Assembly: GCF_963583255.1 (NCBI RefSeq) | Contig: NC_084804.1 | Coordinates: 16,434,723 to 16,498,722, forward strand | Direction: 5' to 3' | Length of the DNA: 64,000 nucleotides | Source of the DNA: Pyrus communis | Taxonomy: Eukaryota > Streptophyta > Magnoliopsida > Rosales > Rosaceae | In this document: in pieces, positions 1 through 12,800 of the stretch | How positions within the stretch are numbered: the stretch's first letter is position 1 | Layout of the letters: each line of letters begins with the position of its first letter | Made by a program: the position numbers and the translations under genes | The notes under the pieces: generated by a model | What the model saw: only the letters and a program-made list of their open reading frames with translations | Database searches by the model: none | What the model was told of the DNA's origin: nothing

Positions 1-810
1 ACCCTCTTACACAGCCTAAGGCATCGTTTCCCTGGCCTCCCACAAACTTCACTAGATATGAACAAAATACAGTATAACAAGGTACATTTGATCGCATGTT
101 TTCCCTATCCATCTACGTTAAAATGCATAATCCATCTACGTTACATTACTCAATACATGTCACCTTAACTTGGGATGTTGTGAAGTATTTCATCCATCAA
201 TTTTTAAACAGTGGTTTGACAAATATGTTAAATTCCTTGGTTTGGGAAATTTTGACTGTCCGAATTCCTTATTGCGCATTATTAGTTACTTCCTGCACAC
301 TGCAATAACTTCTGGATTTCTATATTTAAAAGAACAAATCCTCGGAGGATGAAGTTTCTGAAGGATTTTTCGTTGTTGATTTTACAGGACGTGGGGCAGT
401 CAATTCTGGAAAGTTACTCAAGAGTTATGGAGAGTCTGGCCTTTAACATCATGGCAAGAATAGATGATGTCCTCTTCGTTGATGATGCTACCAAGCGATG
501 TGCTGCAGCGGAATCAGTGTCTATCTTCAGCAGGGGAGGTTTGAGTGGCCTTCCTATCCAGAAGCGGATGTCGCCAAGCCCCTTCTCCATTCAACACACT
601 CCTTACGCGTCTCCGCTTGCAACACCGACTTTCTGCTCCTCCACCCCAGTTATTGGAAGTCCAGGAAGGACACCTCTGTGTGTAAAGCGCAGCGTTATAG
701 TAGACGAGAAGTCAGAGAAACTACTCGCAGCTGATTTTGAGAGGGTGTGGTCGTATGCCGGAAGCCTAAGCTCAAGAAGAACTACCGGCGATGCTCCTGA
801 ACGGGATTGA
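1..810 (+). CDS. RopGEF (PRONE-family Rho-of-plants guanine nucleotide exchange factor), 3' end only
   Basis: This is the C-terminal part of a gene that begins left of the window. Two exons are visible. Positions 1-71 read in frame from base 3 and include residues [16 protein letters not shown]. They are followed by a GT donor at 72-73. The second exon starts after TTTACAG at 388 and runs to the TGA at 808-810. Both junctions are phase 0. The last exon begins [19 protein letters not shown], typical of the end of the PRONE catalytic domain. A Ser/Thr/Pro-rich tail follows ([15 protein letters not shown]), which in this family is the variable regulatory C-terminus, often autoinhibitory and phosphorylated by receptor kinases. 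RopGEFs load GTP on ROP GTPases at the plasma membrane and control polar growth. The paralogue number cannot be set from this fragment. Reading exon 1 past 71 gives a TAA, so the splice at 72 is needed. Confidence 0.87.
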
Positions 811-1582
811 CTAAGATAACGTTAGGTCGGTTTAAGATTAAGTAGGTTAATGTGACAAAAGGAAGGTGCAGAGATGGGTCTAAAGCCTAACCCCCGTGGT
901 GCTGTTGAGATCTAATATTGTATATTCTTTATTAGCAGTAGAAATAGGTTGGTCTCTATAGTTTTGACCTGGTAGTAGATGAAGAAAGGACAATTTAGTT
1001 TCATGCTGGTTCTCAAATTGTCGCATGCCGTATGGTACTTGTAGCTCAAGTTGTTAAAAGCTTCTATCGATTTATGTGAAGTCCCCTAATATCTGTTGTA
1101 TCGAAAGTTAAAATTCTTGGATTCACAAGTTTTGATTATATCTCTGCTACCAGATTTAACACTGAGATAGTGTGAAGCACAACGTATCCGATGCACTCTT
1201 TTACTTCAAGAAATGACGTAAGAAGACTTGAAAAAAGAGTAGAGGAAAACTTAAGAAGACTTGAAAAAAGACTTAAGAAAAGATATGGAGTAGTTGGAGC
1301 TAAATAACGGAAGACTTAATGCAAAATCGAACATGGTAGCATTTTAGGATTCATACAGCCAACACTAGTGGGATAAAACTTTATTGTTATCTAAATGTCA
1401 ACCACGAAAACAAGATAGATGTCTCCAAGAACACTGATAATTCATTCATTAATTTACAAGTTTAGTAAAATACATAGAAAAGATTCATAATTTAAGAAAA
1501 TAAGACTTAGTTTATTTGTTCGTTATTTACTTTTCAGTTAAACAAGGAATTGGGTCTCTTAACAACCCCCTTGTAGGTTTAG
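811..1582. other. 3' UTR and intergenic DNA
   Basis: AT-rich non-coding DNA following the RopGEF stop; the first 200-300 bases are probably its 3' UTR. A short direct repeat of an AAGAAGACTTGAAAAAAGA-like unit occurs near 1215-1275. Nothing else is supportable. Confidence 0.4.
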
Positions 1583-1786
1583 GTGCTTGCAGAAAGTACA
1601 AATCCTTCACTCATAAAGCTCCTCGTGTCTACGGCAACTTGGATTGACTTGTTTTGCTTGCAATGGCTGGCTAGGTCACCTGAACTCGTTGATGCCGAAG
1701 AAATCATGGAGAAATTCCTGAAGAGCAGGCAAAGTCTGTCCTTTAAAGCCGCCTGGTGCAGCTGCTTTCGCCTTGCACTAGACTAA
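1583..1786 (+). CDS. Short unrecognised ORF, possible relic exon
   Basis: An open frame of 67 codons follows a possible 3' splice site (TTGTAGGTTTAG just upstream). The peptide contains SPELVDAEEIMEKFLKSRQS and has ordinary amino-acid composition, so it could be a leftover exon. I recognise no family, and there is no obvious partner exon or promoter. The frame closes at TAA 1784-1786, shortly before the 3' side of the convergent F-box gene. It may equally be chance. Confidence 0.15.
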   Translation: MLAESTNPSLIKLLVSTATWIDLFCLQWLARSPELVDAEEIMEKFLKSRQSLSFKAAWCSCFRLALD

Positions 1787-2732
1787 ATAAAACAGCTAAG
1801 CTTGAAACTCCTTGGATTTCAGATGCATTCACGACTTATTAGTGTCGTGCATCGATTACATCTCCACCTCATATAGCCAATTCTTCAAGCTGAGTTTGCA
1901 CCTGTTGCATCAACTAAATCAGCATTTGCATGCCTTGATATGATAATTGAAAATGGATCGGAATACTGATGATGAAAATACGAACGCATAAGGCAGGAAT
2001 ATGCAAGCTAAAGTAGCACTTATTGTAATCTACAAGCCTATCTAACAGCACTATTTGACTGCTCAATATGTTCGATTCTAAGCTGTAAAAGTTCTCAAAC
2101 CTAATAAAAAGTTACTCAAAAGACTGGTTGCCTGGTGCCCATATAACGGCAACAATTGGAACCTTGAAGCAATGGACTAAATAAAAACTTGAGAAAGAAC
2201 CACCCTTAAGCAGCTTCCTGGCTGACAAGAGGCAAGATTGGTTTATCAGGACACGCTTCTAACATATTTTGGCTAATCAACACATGTACGTGTGTCTCCT
2301 CACCCAACTTAGAGATTTCAACAGAGTTGAACCATAGTACACCTAGTAGCAATAGCAGCTGGCCATCATGGTTTCTCTGTAAGTATTCAGTATCGGTTAG
2401 CTGCTAATATACTAGTTGTTTCATATCACGGATTTAAAACAACTATATTACTACATTATGTTGTCAAAGCCCTTGAGCCAGGGCCCAGAGATTTTAAAAA
2501 TCTGACCACATATAATTGGATATGCAATAAAAATCTGTCACTAACCTAGGCATAACTGATGTCTAGAAAATTGGGGATTTATCAGAATAATATACTGCCT
2601 ACAGCACCATACAACAAATCATTACCAGCATCTTGGCACCGGAAAATGACTGCAAGGTCGCATTAGTTCTAGTTTTTCAATTAGAACTACACCTAGCAGG
2701 GTAAGAAATGAATTTGTAACAATGGTCAAATG
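1787..2732. other. Intergenic DNA, probably the F-box gene 3' UTR
   Basis: No convincing coding sequence. The right part (about 2600-2732) probably belongs to the minus-strand F-box transcript. On the minus strand, a CTTGCAG acceptor at about 2649-2655 could start a short last exon for that gene. Confidence 0.35.
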
Positions 2733-4040
2733 TCAAACACAACTTGGCAAGATTGATGTCATTAAGCAGCGAAAACACCACATAGAATGACATAAAACAC
2801 GACACAAAATTCTAAATGCAAACAAAACTACACTTACTTCTGACGTTGTCGATGCAACCCAGTCAGGGGGTGGCCAAAACAACTTTGAATACTCTGGGTA
2901 ATCAGATAACGGTGCAATACCACCATCATCCAAGTCAAACACACCTATATCGCGGGCCTTGAAGACACACTCTTCTTCACTGCCCATATAGAAGAAATTA
3001 TCCGTGAAAAGTATACAATTCCCTTTACAACCCGATAACTGGGAAGCCGAGGCAGAAAATGTGCAGTCATCCCCCAAAAACAACACCCTATCCCCCAAGC
3101 TTTTCATTTCAACCAACTTCTTCCCCTCTCTATCCAACTTAAAAACCTCGAACCTAACAGTTCTCTCAGTCAAACAACCACTGAATTGCATTTGTAAAAC
3201 TTCATCATCGACATCCAAATCATCCAAATCCCCCGGCGCAGCGATGCTCAAGTACATATCAACCACCAGCAATTCGCCACTCGATTCAACCAAAAACTTC
3301 TTATCACCACCAAACACCGGATTCGCAACCAAGCTCAAATTCGAATTCAACCCCACCGTCACAGTCCGGCCAGTGCCATCAACAGCATAAAATTGTCCTT
3401 TAAACATTATAACATCATCGTAAGGCGATGGCATATCATGAATTATAGTCCACCTCTTATCCTCAGACTTAAACATTGCTAATTTCCCAGACACATGAAT
3501 CGTAAGAAGCACAAAATCGTTGCTTTCGGAACCCGAACACATAAAAACCACCTTTTCCATATACAAATTGCCATCATCGCCCAAAGACTTGCCATTCCCA
3601 AAAGGCCTAAAATGGACATAATGCAAAACAAATTCTCCACCCAACTCAAAAACACTAAATTTCGATAAATCCAATACCTTCGGAAATGCTTCAGGCAGCG
3701 GCTTCAGCTGAAACCGCGAGAGAGGATTCAGCAAGTGCATCCGACCCGGTACGTCCTCTTCGATCTTGACCAGCCAGCGATCTGGGTCTCTTTGGTTGCG
3801 GGAATTGGGCAAACCCATCAGGAAAATGCTGCGCTGGGAGAGGTGGAACCCTAGGGAGGTGGCGCAGATACCGTGGTTTGTGAGGAAGGGAAATCGGCCA
3901 GGTAGACGGCGAGGTCGGGAGGTGACGGAGGACCGCCATGAGGAGCAGACGGATCGGAAACGGAGCAAGTAGAAGGCGCTCTCTAGGCGTCTAGCGATTT
4001 CTTCTAGGAGGTCTTTGGGAAGTTTAGACCAGTCGGCCAT
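2733..4040 (-). CDS. F-box protein with C-terminal DUF295/KIB-type domain (SKIP23-like)
   Basis: The frame is 435 codons on the minus strand. Residues about 3-45 form an F-box (WSKLPKDLLEEIARRLES, then RFRSVCSSWRSSV), which binds SKP1 in an SCF ubiquitin ligase. The rest resembles the plant DUF295 family, including WTIIHDMPSPYDDVIMFKGQ and, near residue 375, GVFDLDDGG with a late FWPPPDW motif that usually lies close to the C-terminus. The substrate is unknown. The last ~37 residues of the open frame are hydrophobic and unlike the family. A strong donor (GAA|GTAAGT, exon ending at 2838) lies exactly there, so the true protein probably splices out at 2837 and ends in a short downstream exon, perhaps after the CTTGCAG at 2649-2655. 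Translation probably starts at 4040, where an ATG precedes the F-box. Confidence 0.82.
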   Translation of the reverse strand: MADWSKLPKDLLEEIARRLESAFYLLRFRSVCSSWRSSVTSRPRRLPGRFPFLTNHGICATSLGFHLSQRSIFLMGLPNSRNQRDPDRWLVKIEEDVPGRMHLLNPLSRFQLKPLPEAFPKVLDLSKFSVFELGGEFVLHYVHFRPFGNGKSLGDDGNLYMEKVVFMCSGSESNDFVLLTIHVSGKLAMFKSEDKRWTIIHDMPSPYDDVIMFKGQFYAVDGTGRTVTVGLNSNLSLVANPVFGGDKKFLVESSGELLVVDMYLSIAAPGDLDDLDVDDEVLQMQFSGCLTERTVRFEVFKLDREGKKLVEMKSLGDRVLFLGDDCTFSASASQLSGCKGNCILFTDNFFYMGSEEECVFKARDIGVFDLDDGGIAPLSDYPEYSKLFWPPPDWVASTTSEVSVVLFAFRILCRVLCHSMWCFRCLMTSILPSCV

Positions 4041-4212
4041 GGATTTTCAGTTCAGTTTCCCGGGGAAGTTTGGGAAAATTGGCGAGAAAATTCAAGATAC
4101 ACAGATACTGGAACTTGTAGGGACCATATGCTGGTCGAAACGACAGGTGTCATCGTCGTTTACACGCTAGGAAATATGTGCTGCTGTTTATATTTCATTT
4201 CAGTTTTATTTG

Positions 4213-4733
4213 GGCCCTGTTTGGCAGATCGTATAAAGGATCGGATAGGATTAGTTATAAGGATTCGGGCGTTTGGCGTTCACTCGTACTAAATAAGCGC
4301 CGGATTAATTTAACCGGTTAGATAGAATAACACGGTATACATCCGCTTAATAAAACCAACCAAAACGTCCGGATTATTTAGTTGGGGAAGAAGAATATGA
4401 GAGAGAAAGGGAGGGAGTTTGGGGGGTGTGGCAGAGAGAGCTGAGGAACAATTATTTGGGATTCTTCTGCAGTCGGGGAAGAAGAAGGGAGAGAGAGGGA
4501 GGGTGTTTGGGGGGTGCGGAGAGATCTGGGAACAAAAAAATGATTTCACTATTTTTTAAAATTTGTTTTTTAAGTTTAATTCCTCTTATCTAGTATAATA
4601 TCAAACACAATATAAATAATATGGTCACTAGTCCGATACTGCACCAAACACCCGACTAATTTAGTCAGTACTATCTGGTGACTATTTATCCTATCCGACA
4701 GAAATAATCAGTACAGTCCGAGCTATCAAATAT
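4213..4733. mobile_element. Probable MITE with weak terminal inverted repeats
   Basis: The left end reads CCCTGTTTGGCAGATCG. The right end, read in reverse, is GCCATATTTGATAGCTCG. Both ends carry an inner CGGATAGGAT motif in inverted orientation. Internally a purine-rich GGGGAAGAAGAA...GAGAGGGAGGG unit occurs twice (about 4384-4425 and 4477-4515). No coding capacity. Target duplication not clear, so the edges are approximate. Confidence 0.45.
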
Positions 4734-4909
4734 GGCGGAGAGATACTGGAACTTGTTGGGATTCTTCTTATTGAAGCTTTTCAAGGCACAATTTTTTTAT
4801 TCAGTTTAATATCTTGACTCTTCTTATTAATAGTGAACCCCAAACATTTCAAATTACTTTGATTAGACACACAAATTGCCTTGATATTCACCATTCTCAT
4901 CTCTACTTA

Positions 4910-5829
4910 GGTTTCATTTGGCAACTCGAACTGTAATGACTATTTCAATCGAATATGATAAATAATCATCGGATAGTACAAATTAATTATGATTGTATTA
5001 TATATACTATGTTTGGTACTTGGATAAGAAAAAAAAAAAAAAAAACTAATTTTTTTTCAAATTTATACCTATTGAAAACCACACAAATGTATAATAGAAG
5101 AATAATGAACTTGAGAGTCCAGACATCAAAATTGAAATGTTAACGAGGTCCGGCAACAACCTCACAAGGCAAATTATCTTCACCGCAGGAAACAAATGCC
5201 CAGGACCTGTCCCCCTTCTTTCACACACACACGAACAAATACAAAATCTAAATCTGAAGCAAATTGAGGACGAAGACATAATCAATTGAAAAATATAACA
5301 AGCAACAAGAAAAACCTAACAATTCAATGTTGAATTTTTCAATTTGTCTTAAATTTTCAGATTTGAAATAAATGAGAAACCCTAATTTTAATTAAAAAAA
5401 AAAGCAAGATTACAAATCAATTGAAATGGGGATAATAATACTATTAGTTTGATTTATTACATAAATCAAGCAAGAAAAACCATGAAGTTGCATGAAAATT
5501 TGAGAGATGGAAGAATGAAAGAGAGAGAAACTGTGTGCGAGAAAGAGCATAGAGAAGAAGAACAATTTATGGAGTTCAGACGCCAAGACGATGGAACGGA
5601 TGAAGAATTCGCGAACGCCGATGCGATGGAAGGAGAAAGGAATTCAAGGAGCATAATGTTGTTCTCCCGACTAATTATCCATGGGTTTTTGGGTGGGATA
5701 ATTAAGCAGGCCTGGAGCGCACTGAAGTAGTGGACCCGAAGATTTAGTCCGGGTACTAAAATGATACATCACGCGCCAAACACCGTATTTGTATTAAATA
5801 GTATTCTGTTATGTGTACCAAACGAAGTC
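4910..5829. mobile_element. PIF/Harbinger-type MITE with TTA target duplication
   Basis: The element is flanked by TTA at 4907-4909 and 5830-5832. Its left terminus GGTTTCATTTGGCAACTCG matches the inverted right terminus GACTTCGTTTGGTACACA at most positions. TTA duplications and GTTTGG-type termini are typical of PIF/Harbinger MITEs. No transposase is encoded; the ORF at 5449-5730 is low-complexity and probably not a gene. Confidence 0.6.
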
Positions 5830-5997
5830 TTAGGGTTGTATGTAGCTTCACTAAAGTTGTCGAATTTTTAATTAAATTGGAAATGTAGGGAGTCAAGAGT
5901 TTAGCATCTGCTTGCTATCTCCACTAAGGCTTTAAACATTGAAAAGGAAAAAAAAATTGGAGCTACTACGCCGAGGTCAATCCTCGACATCGAATTT

Positions 5998-6350
5998 GGC
6001 ATTTTTAGCTAAAATGGTATTTGAGATTTGTATAACTCTTTATTTTGATTTCTGAGATTTGAAATCAATAGAATTGGTCAATGAATTTGTCCACAATAAA
6101 TTATTTTAGTCATTTCGTGAAAATCTAAATAAAATAAGGATAAAATGATAAAAATATCCTTAATTTTTGTCAAATCATTTGCATATTGAGGGTAATTTTG
6201 TCATTGGATCATTATTTAACATAATTTTTCACTGAATGACCAAAATGATTGATAGTGGACAATCTTAGAGACCACTTCTATTGATTTAAAATCTTAAGGA
6301 TCAAAGTAAAGAGTTAGACAAATCTCAAAAACTATTTTGACTGAAAAGCC
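5998..6350. mobile_element. Fold-back MITE with ~125-bp inverted arms
   Basis: The first ~125 bases and the last ~125 bases are imperfect inverted repeats. The left arm starts GGCATTTTTAGCTAAAATGG and the inverted right arm starts GGCTTTTCAGTCAAAATAG; both then share TTTGAGATTTGT and a later ATCAATAGAA. The whole unit could fold into one long hairpin. It sits about 0.5 kb upstream of the MINIYO start codon. No coding capacity. Confidence 0.7.
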
Positions 6351-6850
6351 TTCAATTATTGACAATAACACACCATTACAGTAATTCGTTAGATTATCGT
6401 CAAACACTATGAGCAACATTCGGATTTTTTTTTCCCGATAAATTGTTAATTATTTAACCCCTTCATTTATATTCTTATCATCATTTTATTTAAGGAAAAA
6501 TAATAAAAAATATTTGAAAACTTTAAGTTTTAATGATAAAGATAAAAATAAAAGATAAAGTGAATAATATGAGGATTGACTTTTTAATGTAAAAATATGA
6601 TTTTTCGTTAAAGTTAACAGTACCAGAAGTTTTTCGTTAAAACCCTTTTTTATTTAAGACTATAATAGATACTATTCAAATTTATTGAAAAAATTCGGTT
6701 AACTATTCTTTTTTATTTAATTCCAAAGAATAAAAATAAATCAAATTGCTAACTTGTGTATTCTCCAAGACTTGCTGGTTAATATATTAAATTGAGCCCG
6801 CCCAAATTTCCAGCCCTACTTTCTGAGAGTTGAGAGTGAAGCTCATAGCC

Positions 6851-9800
6851 ATGGCGGAGAAGGAAAGCACCAAAGCAAGCGGTCCAGCCAAGAGGAAGCC
6901 GAAGGTCATATTTGGCACCAAAGCACTTCAGACGAGCGACGGCGATGGAGCTTCGAGCTTAATCGGTGGCATAGTCGAGAAAGGTATTTCCGATATGCCG
7001 CTGTCGGGCCCCACTCCACCGCCAAGGCCGACGGTTCTTCCTTTCCCCGTCGCTCGCCACCGTTCCGCCGGCCCGGTAATCCCTGCAAGTTTGTTACTTT
7101 GATCGCCACTGTGAAAAGTTTAAAATTTGATAATTTGGTCACATAGGTGAAAAGTTTTGATTTTTTTGTTTGGTTGATAAGAAAGTTTGATAATTTAGGG
7201 AAAACGGTGAATATATACATGAATTGTGATTGGTTTTGGTTGATTTTACAGCATTGGGGTCCGGTGAATGGTAAATTGGGTGGTGAGGAGGATGGTGGTG
7301 AAGGGGATGATGAGAATGATGAAGATGTTATGGACTTCGAACACATCAGGGATTTCGCTATACGGGTTGAGAGGAAGAAGAAGAAGGATATGGACTTCAG
7401 TAAGTGGGCAGAGAAGGAGCTTGATGATAATAGCTCAAGAACTTTAAGGGAAACAATGGAATTTAGTGCTAGAAAAATTGAGTCAAATAAATTGCATTCC
7501 CGGCAAAAGAATGAACATGTATTTGCATTGGGTAACTCGAAGATTGAACAAGAATTTGTGTTGGGTAACTCGAAGAGCGAACAAGAATCTGTGTTGGGTA
7601 ACTCGAAGAGTGAACAAGATTCTGTGTTTAACAACATGGAAATTGAAGCGGACGTGAATGCAAATTCCATGCCTCATAATATTCGAAATGAACAAGGGGC
7701 GTCTGTGTCACTTGAGGCTCAGATTGATGAAGAAAACCGTGCACGGTTGCAAGGGATGTCTGCAGATGAGATTGAAGAAGCACAGGAGGAGATCATGGGG
7801 AGACTGGACCCTGAATTGCTCCAAGTACTCAAAAGGAGGGGTGAAGAGAAATTGAGGAAGCAAAGAAGCCCCAGCTCAGATAACAATGAACCAAAAGCTT
7901 CCTCTAGCTCTCATAGTGGGCCGTCTCATGTGGCTACAAAAATTACTTCAAATGATACACAAACTTCGGTTAATGATAGATTGGAGCAGAATTCAGGCAA
8001 AGCCAGTGGCAGTTTGTGGAATGCTTGGAGTGAGAGAGTCCAGGCTGTTAGGGACTTAAGGTTTTCCTTGGATGGAACTGTTATTATAAATGGCTTCCAC
8101 CAGATATCTCAGAGTAGTAAGTTTTAATGCTTGTTTATATGATTTTTCGGCAGAAGCTAATTTTCTTTTTCGTTCCATATTTGAAGAGATTATGGTCTCC
8201 TCATCACTCCTGTTTTGTTTTCTATTTTTACTGTTTTATTTTCTCCAAACATGGGACTTAGTTTTGTAGTTGAATTTTCTCTTAATATGAAATTTGTAGC
8301 ATCTTAATTTTTATTTGTATGGGAAGCACAACTGCACTGAATGATATTACTTTTAAAATGATGAATATACCTCAATAGAGCATCAGGTAAAATTTTCTCC
8401 CATTGTACAGGTGATTTATCTGAGCGTGACTACCTGCGTACTGAGGGGGATCCCAGTGCTGCTGGTTATACAATTAAAGAAGCAGTGTCTCTTACTAGGA
8501 GTGTGGTAAGTTTATATTCTTGATTGCTACAATAGTACACCAACTGTTTTGATAATGTAATTTTTTTTTTTTTTTTTTTTAGTTTCTCTAAATTTGATGA
8601 TATACTATGTCCATGACCCTGGGTCTATTATATTATGTGTCAAATCTTGTTGCTACTGGTAAAGTTTGTGTCCTGATTTCAATTATCTTGTTTTACCATA
8701 TGCTGCTTGGTGGTTTTAGATTCCTGGACAGCGGACACTGGCTTTGCATTTCCTTTCAACTGTGCTTGATAAGGCATTACAAAATATTCAAGCACAAGAT
8801 CAGTTTATTGGAAAAGATGCTAGTAAACTCGACAAATCTGCTGACTGGGAAGCCGTTTGGGCTTATGCACTTGGCCCAGAGCCTGAGCTTATTTTATCTC
8901 TTAGGTGAATAATATCTGGATCCTTATGTTCCAAAATTTTGTTGAAACCAGCCATACCTAAAGTGTCCGCCTTCATCTCGTAAACTTACTCTTATGTTCG
9001 ATTGTTTTGTGGTGTTATTGCATACTAGTTGATATTTCAAACACGATTATGCCATCTTTCTGATTATCTGAGTATTTTTTACTGGATATTGTTGCAATTT
9101 AACCTCTAATTTAATGTAGGATATGTCTGGATGATAACCACAATAATGTAGTTCTGGCTTGTGCCAAAGTTCTTCACCGCATATTAAGCTGTGATGTGAA
9201 TGAGAGCTTCTTTGACGTCTCAGAGGTAGGGTTTTTCTTTTCTGTTCTTATTCTTATTCTAATCGTGCAACCGATATCTACAGCTGTGGCAATAGGAGCA
9301 TGATTTGGTAATACGTTTCTTTGTTCTTTTTCTACTTTTATGAAGTTATAATCTATCAGTTTTTTATTACTTCAAGCTTAATATATTCTGCTCTCAGAAA
9401 ATAGCAACCCTGCATATGGATATATTTACCGCCCCTGTATTCAGAAGCAAACCAGAGATTGATGTTGGTTTCCTTCGTGGTGGATTTTGGAAGTACAATG
9501 CCAAGCCTTCTAATATTTTTTCTCTTGATGAGGAAATTATTGATGATGAGACTGAAGGGAAACGTACCATTCAGGATGATTGTGTAGTTGCTGGACAAGA
9601 TTTTGTGGCAGGTTTGGTGCGGATGGGAATCCTTCGACGGCTTCGCTATGTTTTGGAGGTTAGTCCTTTATTTTCTTTCTATTCAGGACAACTATAAGAG
9701 CTATGCAGGGATTTGATAATCACTCAAGCTTCCCAAGATTTATAATAGAGAACCAAATACTAATCTAAATTCAGACCCTCACCTCCTTCCCTCGTAGTGG

Positions 9801-12800
9801 GACTTTGACATTCATACTGCATGTCTGTAATCTTTTGTTAGTTGATGTAGAGAGTTTGTTTAATGTTACTAAACTGCACAGCATCTTTAACATTAAACAT
9901 GAGTGTAACACATCAGAAAGTGCATAAGTGCCAAGCTTGAAGGATTCCTAAAGTCTTAACACAAGGCTATTGGTGTGTCGTGTGTGTGCGCATACATTTT
10001 TTTTTTTTTTTTTTTTCACAATTTTTTTTCTGATTCTTCTATCAAGGTAACGAGGGCTGAACTACATTCTTAGTTCCCATTGTTGGATGGATGTAAATGT
10101 CGGTTTGTGGTATATGACAGAACACAGATTCAACAATTAATAGTGTTAAAAATATAGTAAGATGCTGCTAGAAAAGTTTTATACTTAAGGACTTTTTGTG
10201 AACTTGAGGAAAGACCTGCAATTACCTCCTAAAGTGTATTGTTTTATGTGGTTTCAGTCAGACCCTATGGTGGCTTTGGAAGAATACACAATCTCTATAC
10301 TTATTGCAATTGCAAGGCATTCCCCAAAATGTGCGGTTGCAATCATGAATTGTGAAAGGCTTCTTGAAGCAATTATCAGCAGATTTATTGCAAAAGACAC
10401 TTTAGATATCCAGCCTTCTAAAATAAAGTCTGTTAGACTTCTAAAGGTAAGCAGTTTCTGCACAACTTTTATGTCCAATTGTCTCACATGTTTTGTTCCT
10501 GGTGAACTATTATAAGGGAATTATGCCTGCATTTAATTCTGGATAAAACTAATACTTTTATCCTTATTTTTGTGTATATAAAAGGTGTTGGCTCAATGTG
10601 ATCGGAAGAACTGTGTTGCTTTTATAAAGAATGGGACTTTCCAAACTATGACATGGCATTTGTATCAATCTATTTCCTTCCTTGACAACTGGGTAAAATC
10701 TGGAAAGGAAAACTGTAAACTTTCTTCGGCTTTGAAGGTTGAACAACTGCGTTTTTGGAAGGTTTTTATTCAGCATGGCTATTGTGTGTCATACTTCTCA
10801 GATATTTTCCGTAACTTGTGCTTGTGGCTGAACCCACCTACAATTGAAAAACTTATTGAGAATGATGTACTTTGTGAATTTGCATCCATCTCTGCTGAGG
10901 GATACCTTGTTCTGGAGGCTTTGGCTAGAAGGCTCCCAAGTCAGTTCTCACAGATGCGTCTGAGTAATGAAATCTCTGAGCACTCTGGTTACGGAACTGA
11001 ATTCTGGTCTTGGAGCCAGGTTGGTCCAATGGTTGATATAGCTCTAAAGTGGATAGTTTTGAAGAATGATCCCAGCATATGCAAGTTCTTTGAGAGAGAA
11101 AATGGAAGTCGTGGTGGTCTTACTGCCCAGGATTTATCAGTCACTTCCTTGTTATGGGTGTATTCAGCTGTAGTACACATGCTTTTCAGAGTGCTTGAAA
11201 GAGTGATACCGGATGATTCTGTCCACTCGTTTGAAAGTGGTGGTCATGTGCCATGGCTTCCAGAGTTTGTTCCTAAAATGGGACTTGAAATGATTAAAAA
11301 TGGGTTTATGGGCCATTCAGATACTCTTGATGCAAAATACGGAATAGATCCCAAGGGAGATGGCTCTTTCATTGAGAAACTGTGCCATTTGAGAAATCTG
11401 GGTAACTGTGAAACATCATTAGCTTCTGTATGTTGCTTACAGGGGTTGGTGGGGATTATCGTTAGCATCGATAAATTGATAGTGTTAGCCAGGACAGGGG
11501 TCCAAACACCTCCCCAAAATTACACTTCATCTAGAGAAGAGAAAATACTCAAGGACGGTTTACTTAAGGGGTCTTTGGTTGAATTGAGAAGTGTGCAAAA
11601 TACTTTTATGAAGTTAGTTGCTTCTGAGTGGCCCCGTGTGCAGTCCATTGAGATGTTCGGCAGGGGAGGACCTGCTCCCGGGGTGGGAGTTGGCTGGGGT
11701 GCCTCTGGTGGAGGATATTGGTCTGGTACTGTTTTGTTATCACAGGCAGATGCAAGATTTCTCGTTTACTTACTTGAAACTTGGAAGCTTGTGTCCAATT
11801 TTGATAGCCCCACAGAAGAAGAAATGACTTTTACTATGCTGGCAATTAATTCATCTTTAGGAGTATGTGTAGGTGCTGGACCAACAGACAGGACTTATGT
11901 GACAAAGGCGTTAAATATTTTGCTTGATGTATCTGTTCTTAAGTATCTTGATCGCTGTATTCGACGTTTTCTTTCCTCAAATGGGGGAATGAAACTGTTT
12001 GATTGGGATTATAAAGAAGAGGATTACCTACTCTTTAGTAAAACATTAGCTTCTCATTTCAGCGACAGATGGTTATCTGTAAAGAAAAAGCTCAACGATA
12101 GTGATGGCATGAAATCCTCTGATAGTAAATCACTGAAAAAGGGTAAAGCTTCCCTCAATACCATATACGAGGAATCGGACACACCACCTATGATCAGTCA
12201 AAATTGCACATCTTTAGTTGCAGAGTGGGCTCACCAGAGACTGCCACTACCCATTTCCTGGTTTCTCAGTCCAATCTCGACCCTTTGTGATAGCAAGCAT
12301 GCAGGTCTTAAGAAGTTCTCCAATTTACAAGATCTCATGCAGGATCAAGGTGATTTTCTTGGAGTTGCCAAATCTGGGCTTTTCTTCCTTTTGGGTATTG
12401 AAGCACTGTCCAGTTTCTTACCAGTTGACGTCCCATCCCCAGTTAATAGTGTTTCGTTGGTTTGGAAATTGCATTCTCTATCTGTGATCTTACTCGTTGG
12501 AATGGGTGTGGTTGAGGAGGAGAAGAGTAGGGTTGTTTTTGGAGCTTTACAAGATCTCTATGGGAATCTTGTTCATCAGGCAAGGCCCTCTACCTTATTG
12601 CCAGAACCTAGAAACGAAAACAACCTGGAGGTTCTGGCATTCCAATCAGAGGTTCACGAGAGTTATTCAGTATTTATTGAAACTCTTGTGGATCAGTTTT
12701 CTGCTGTATCTTATGGTGATTTGATATATGGCCGGCAAGTTGCAGTTTATCTGCATCGTTGTGTGGAAGCTCCTGTGCGCCTTGCTGCCTGGAATACACT

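Noticed and set aside
3004..3390. Plus-strand 128-codon ORF
   Set aside because: Antisense shadow of the F-box gene.
10585..10590. GTG at 10585 as a translation start of a separate 768-codon protein
   Set aside because: It is the first codon of MINIYO exon 8, directly after an AAAAG acceptor, and joins in phase with exon 7.
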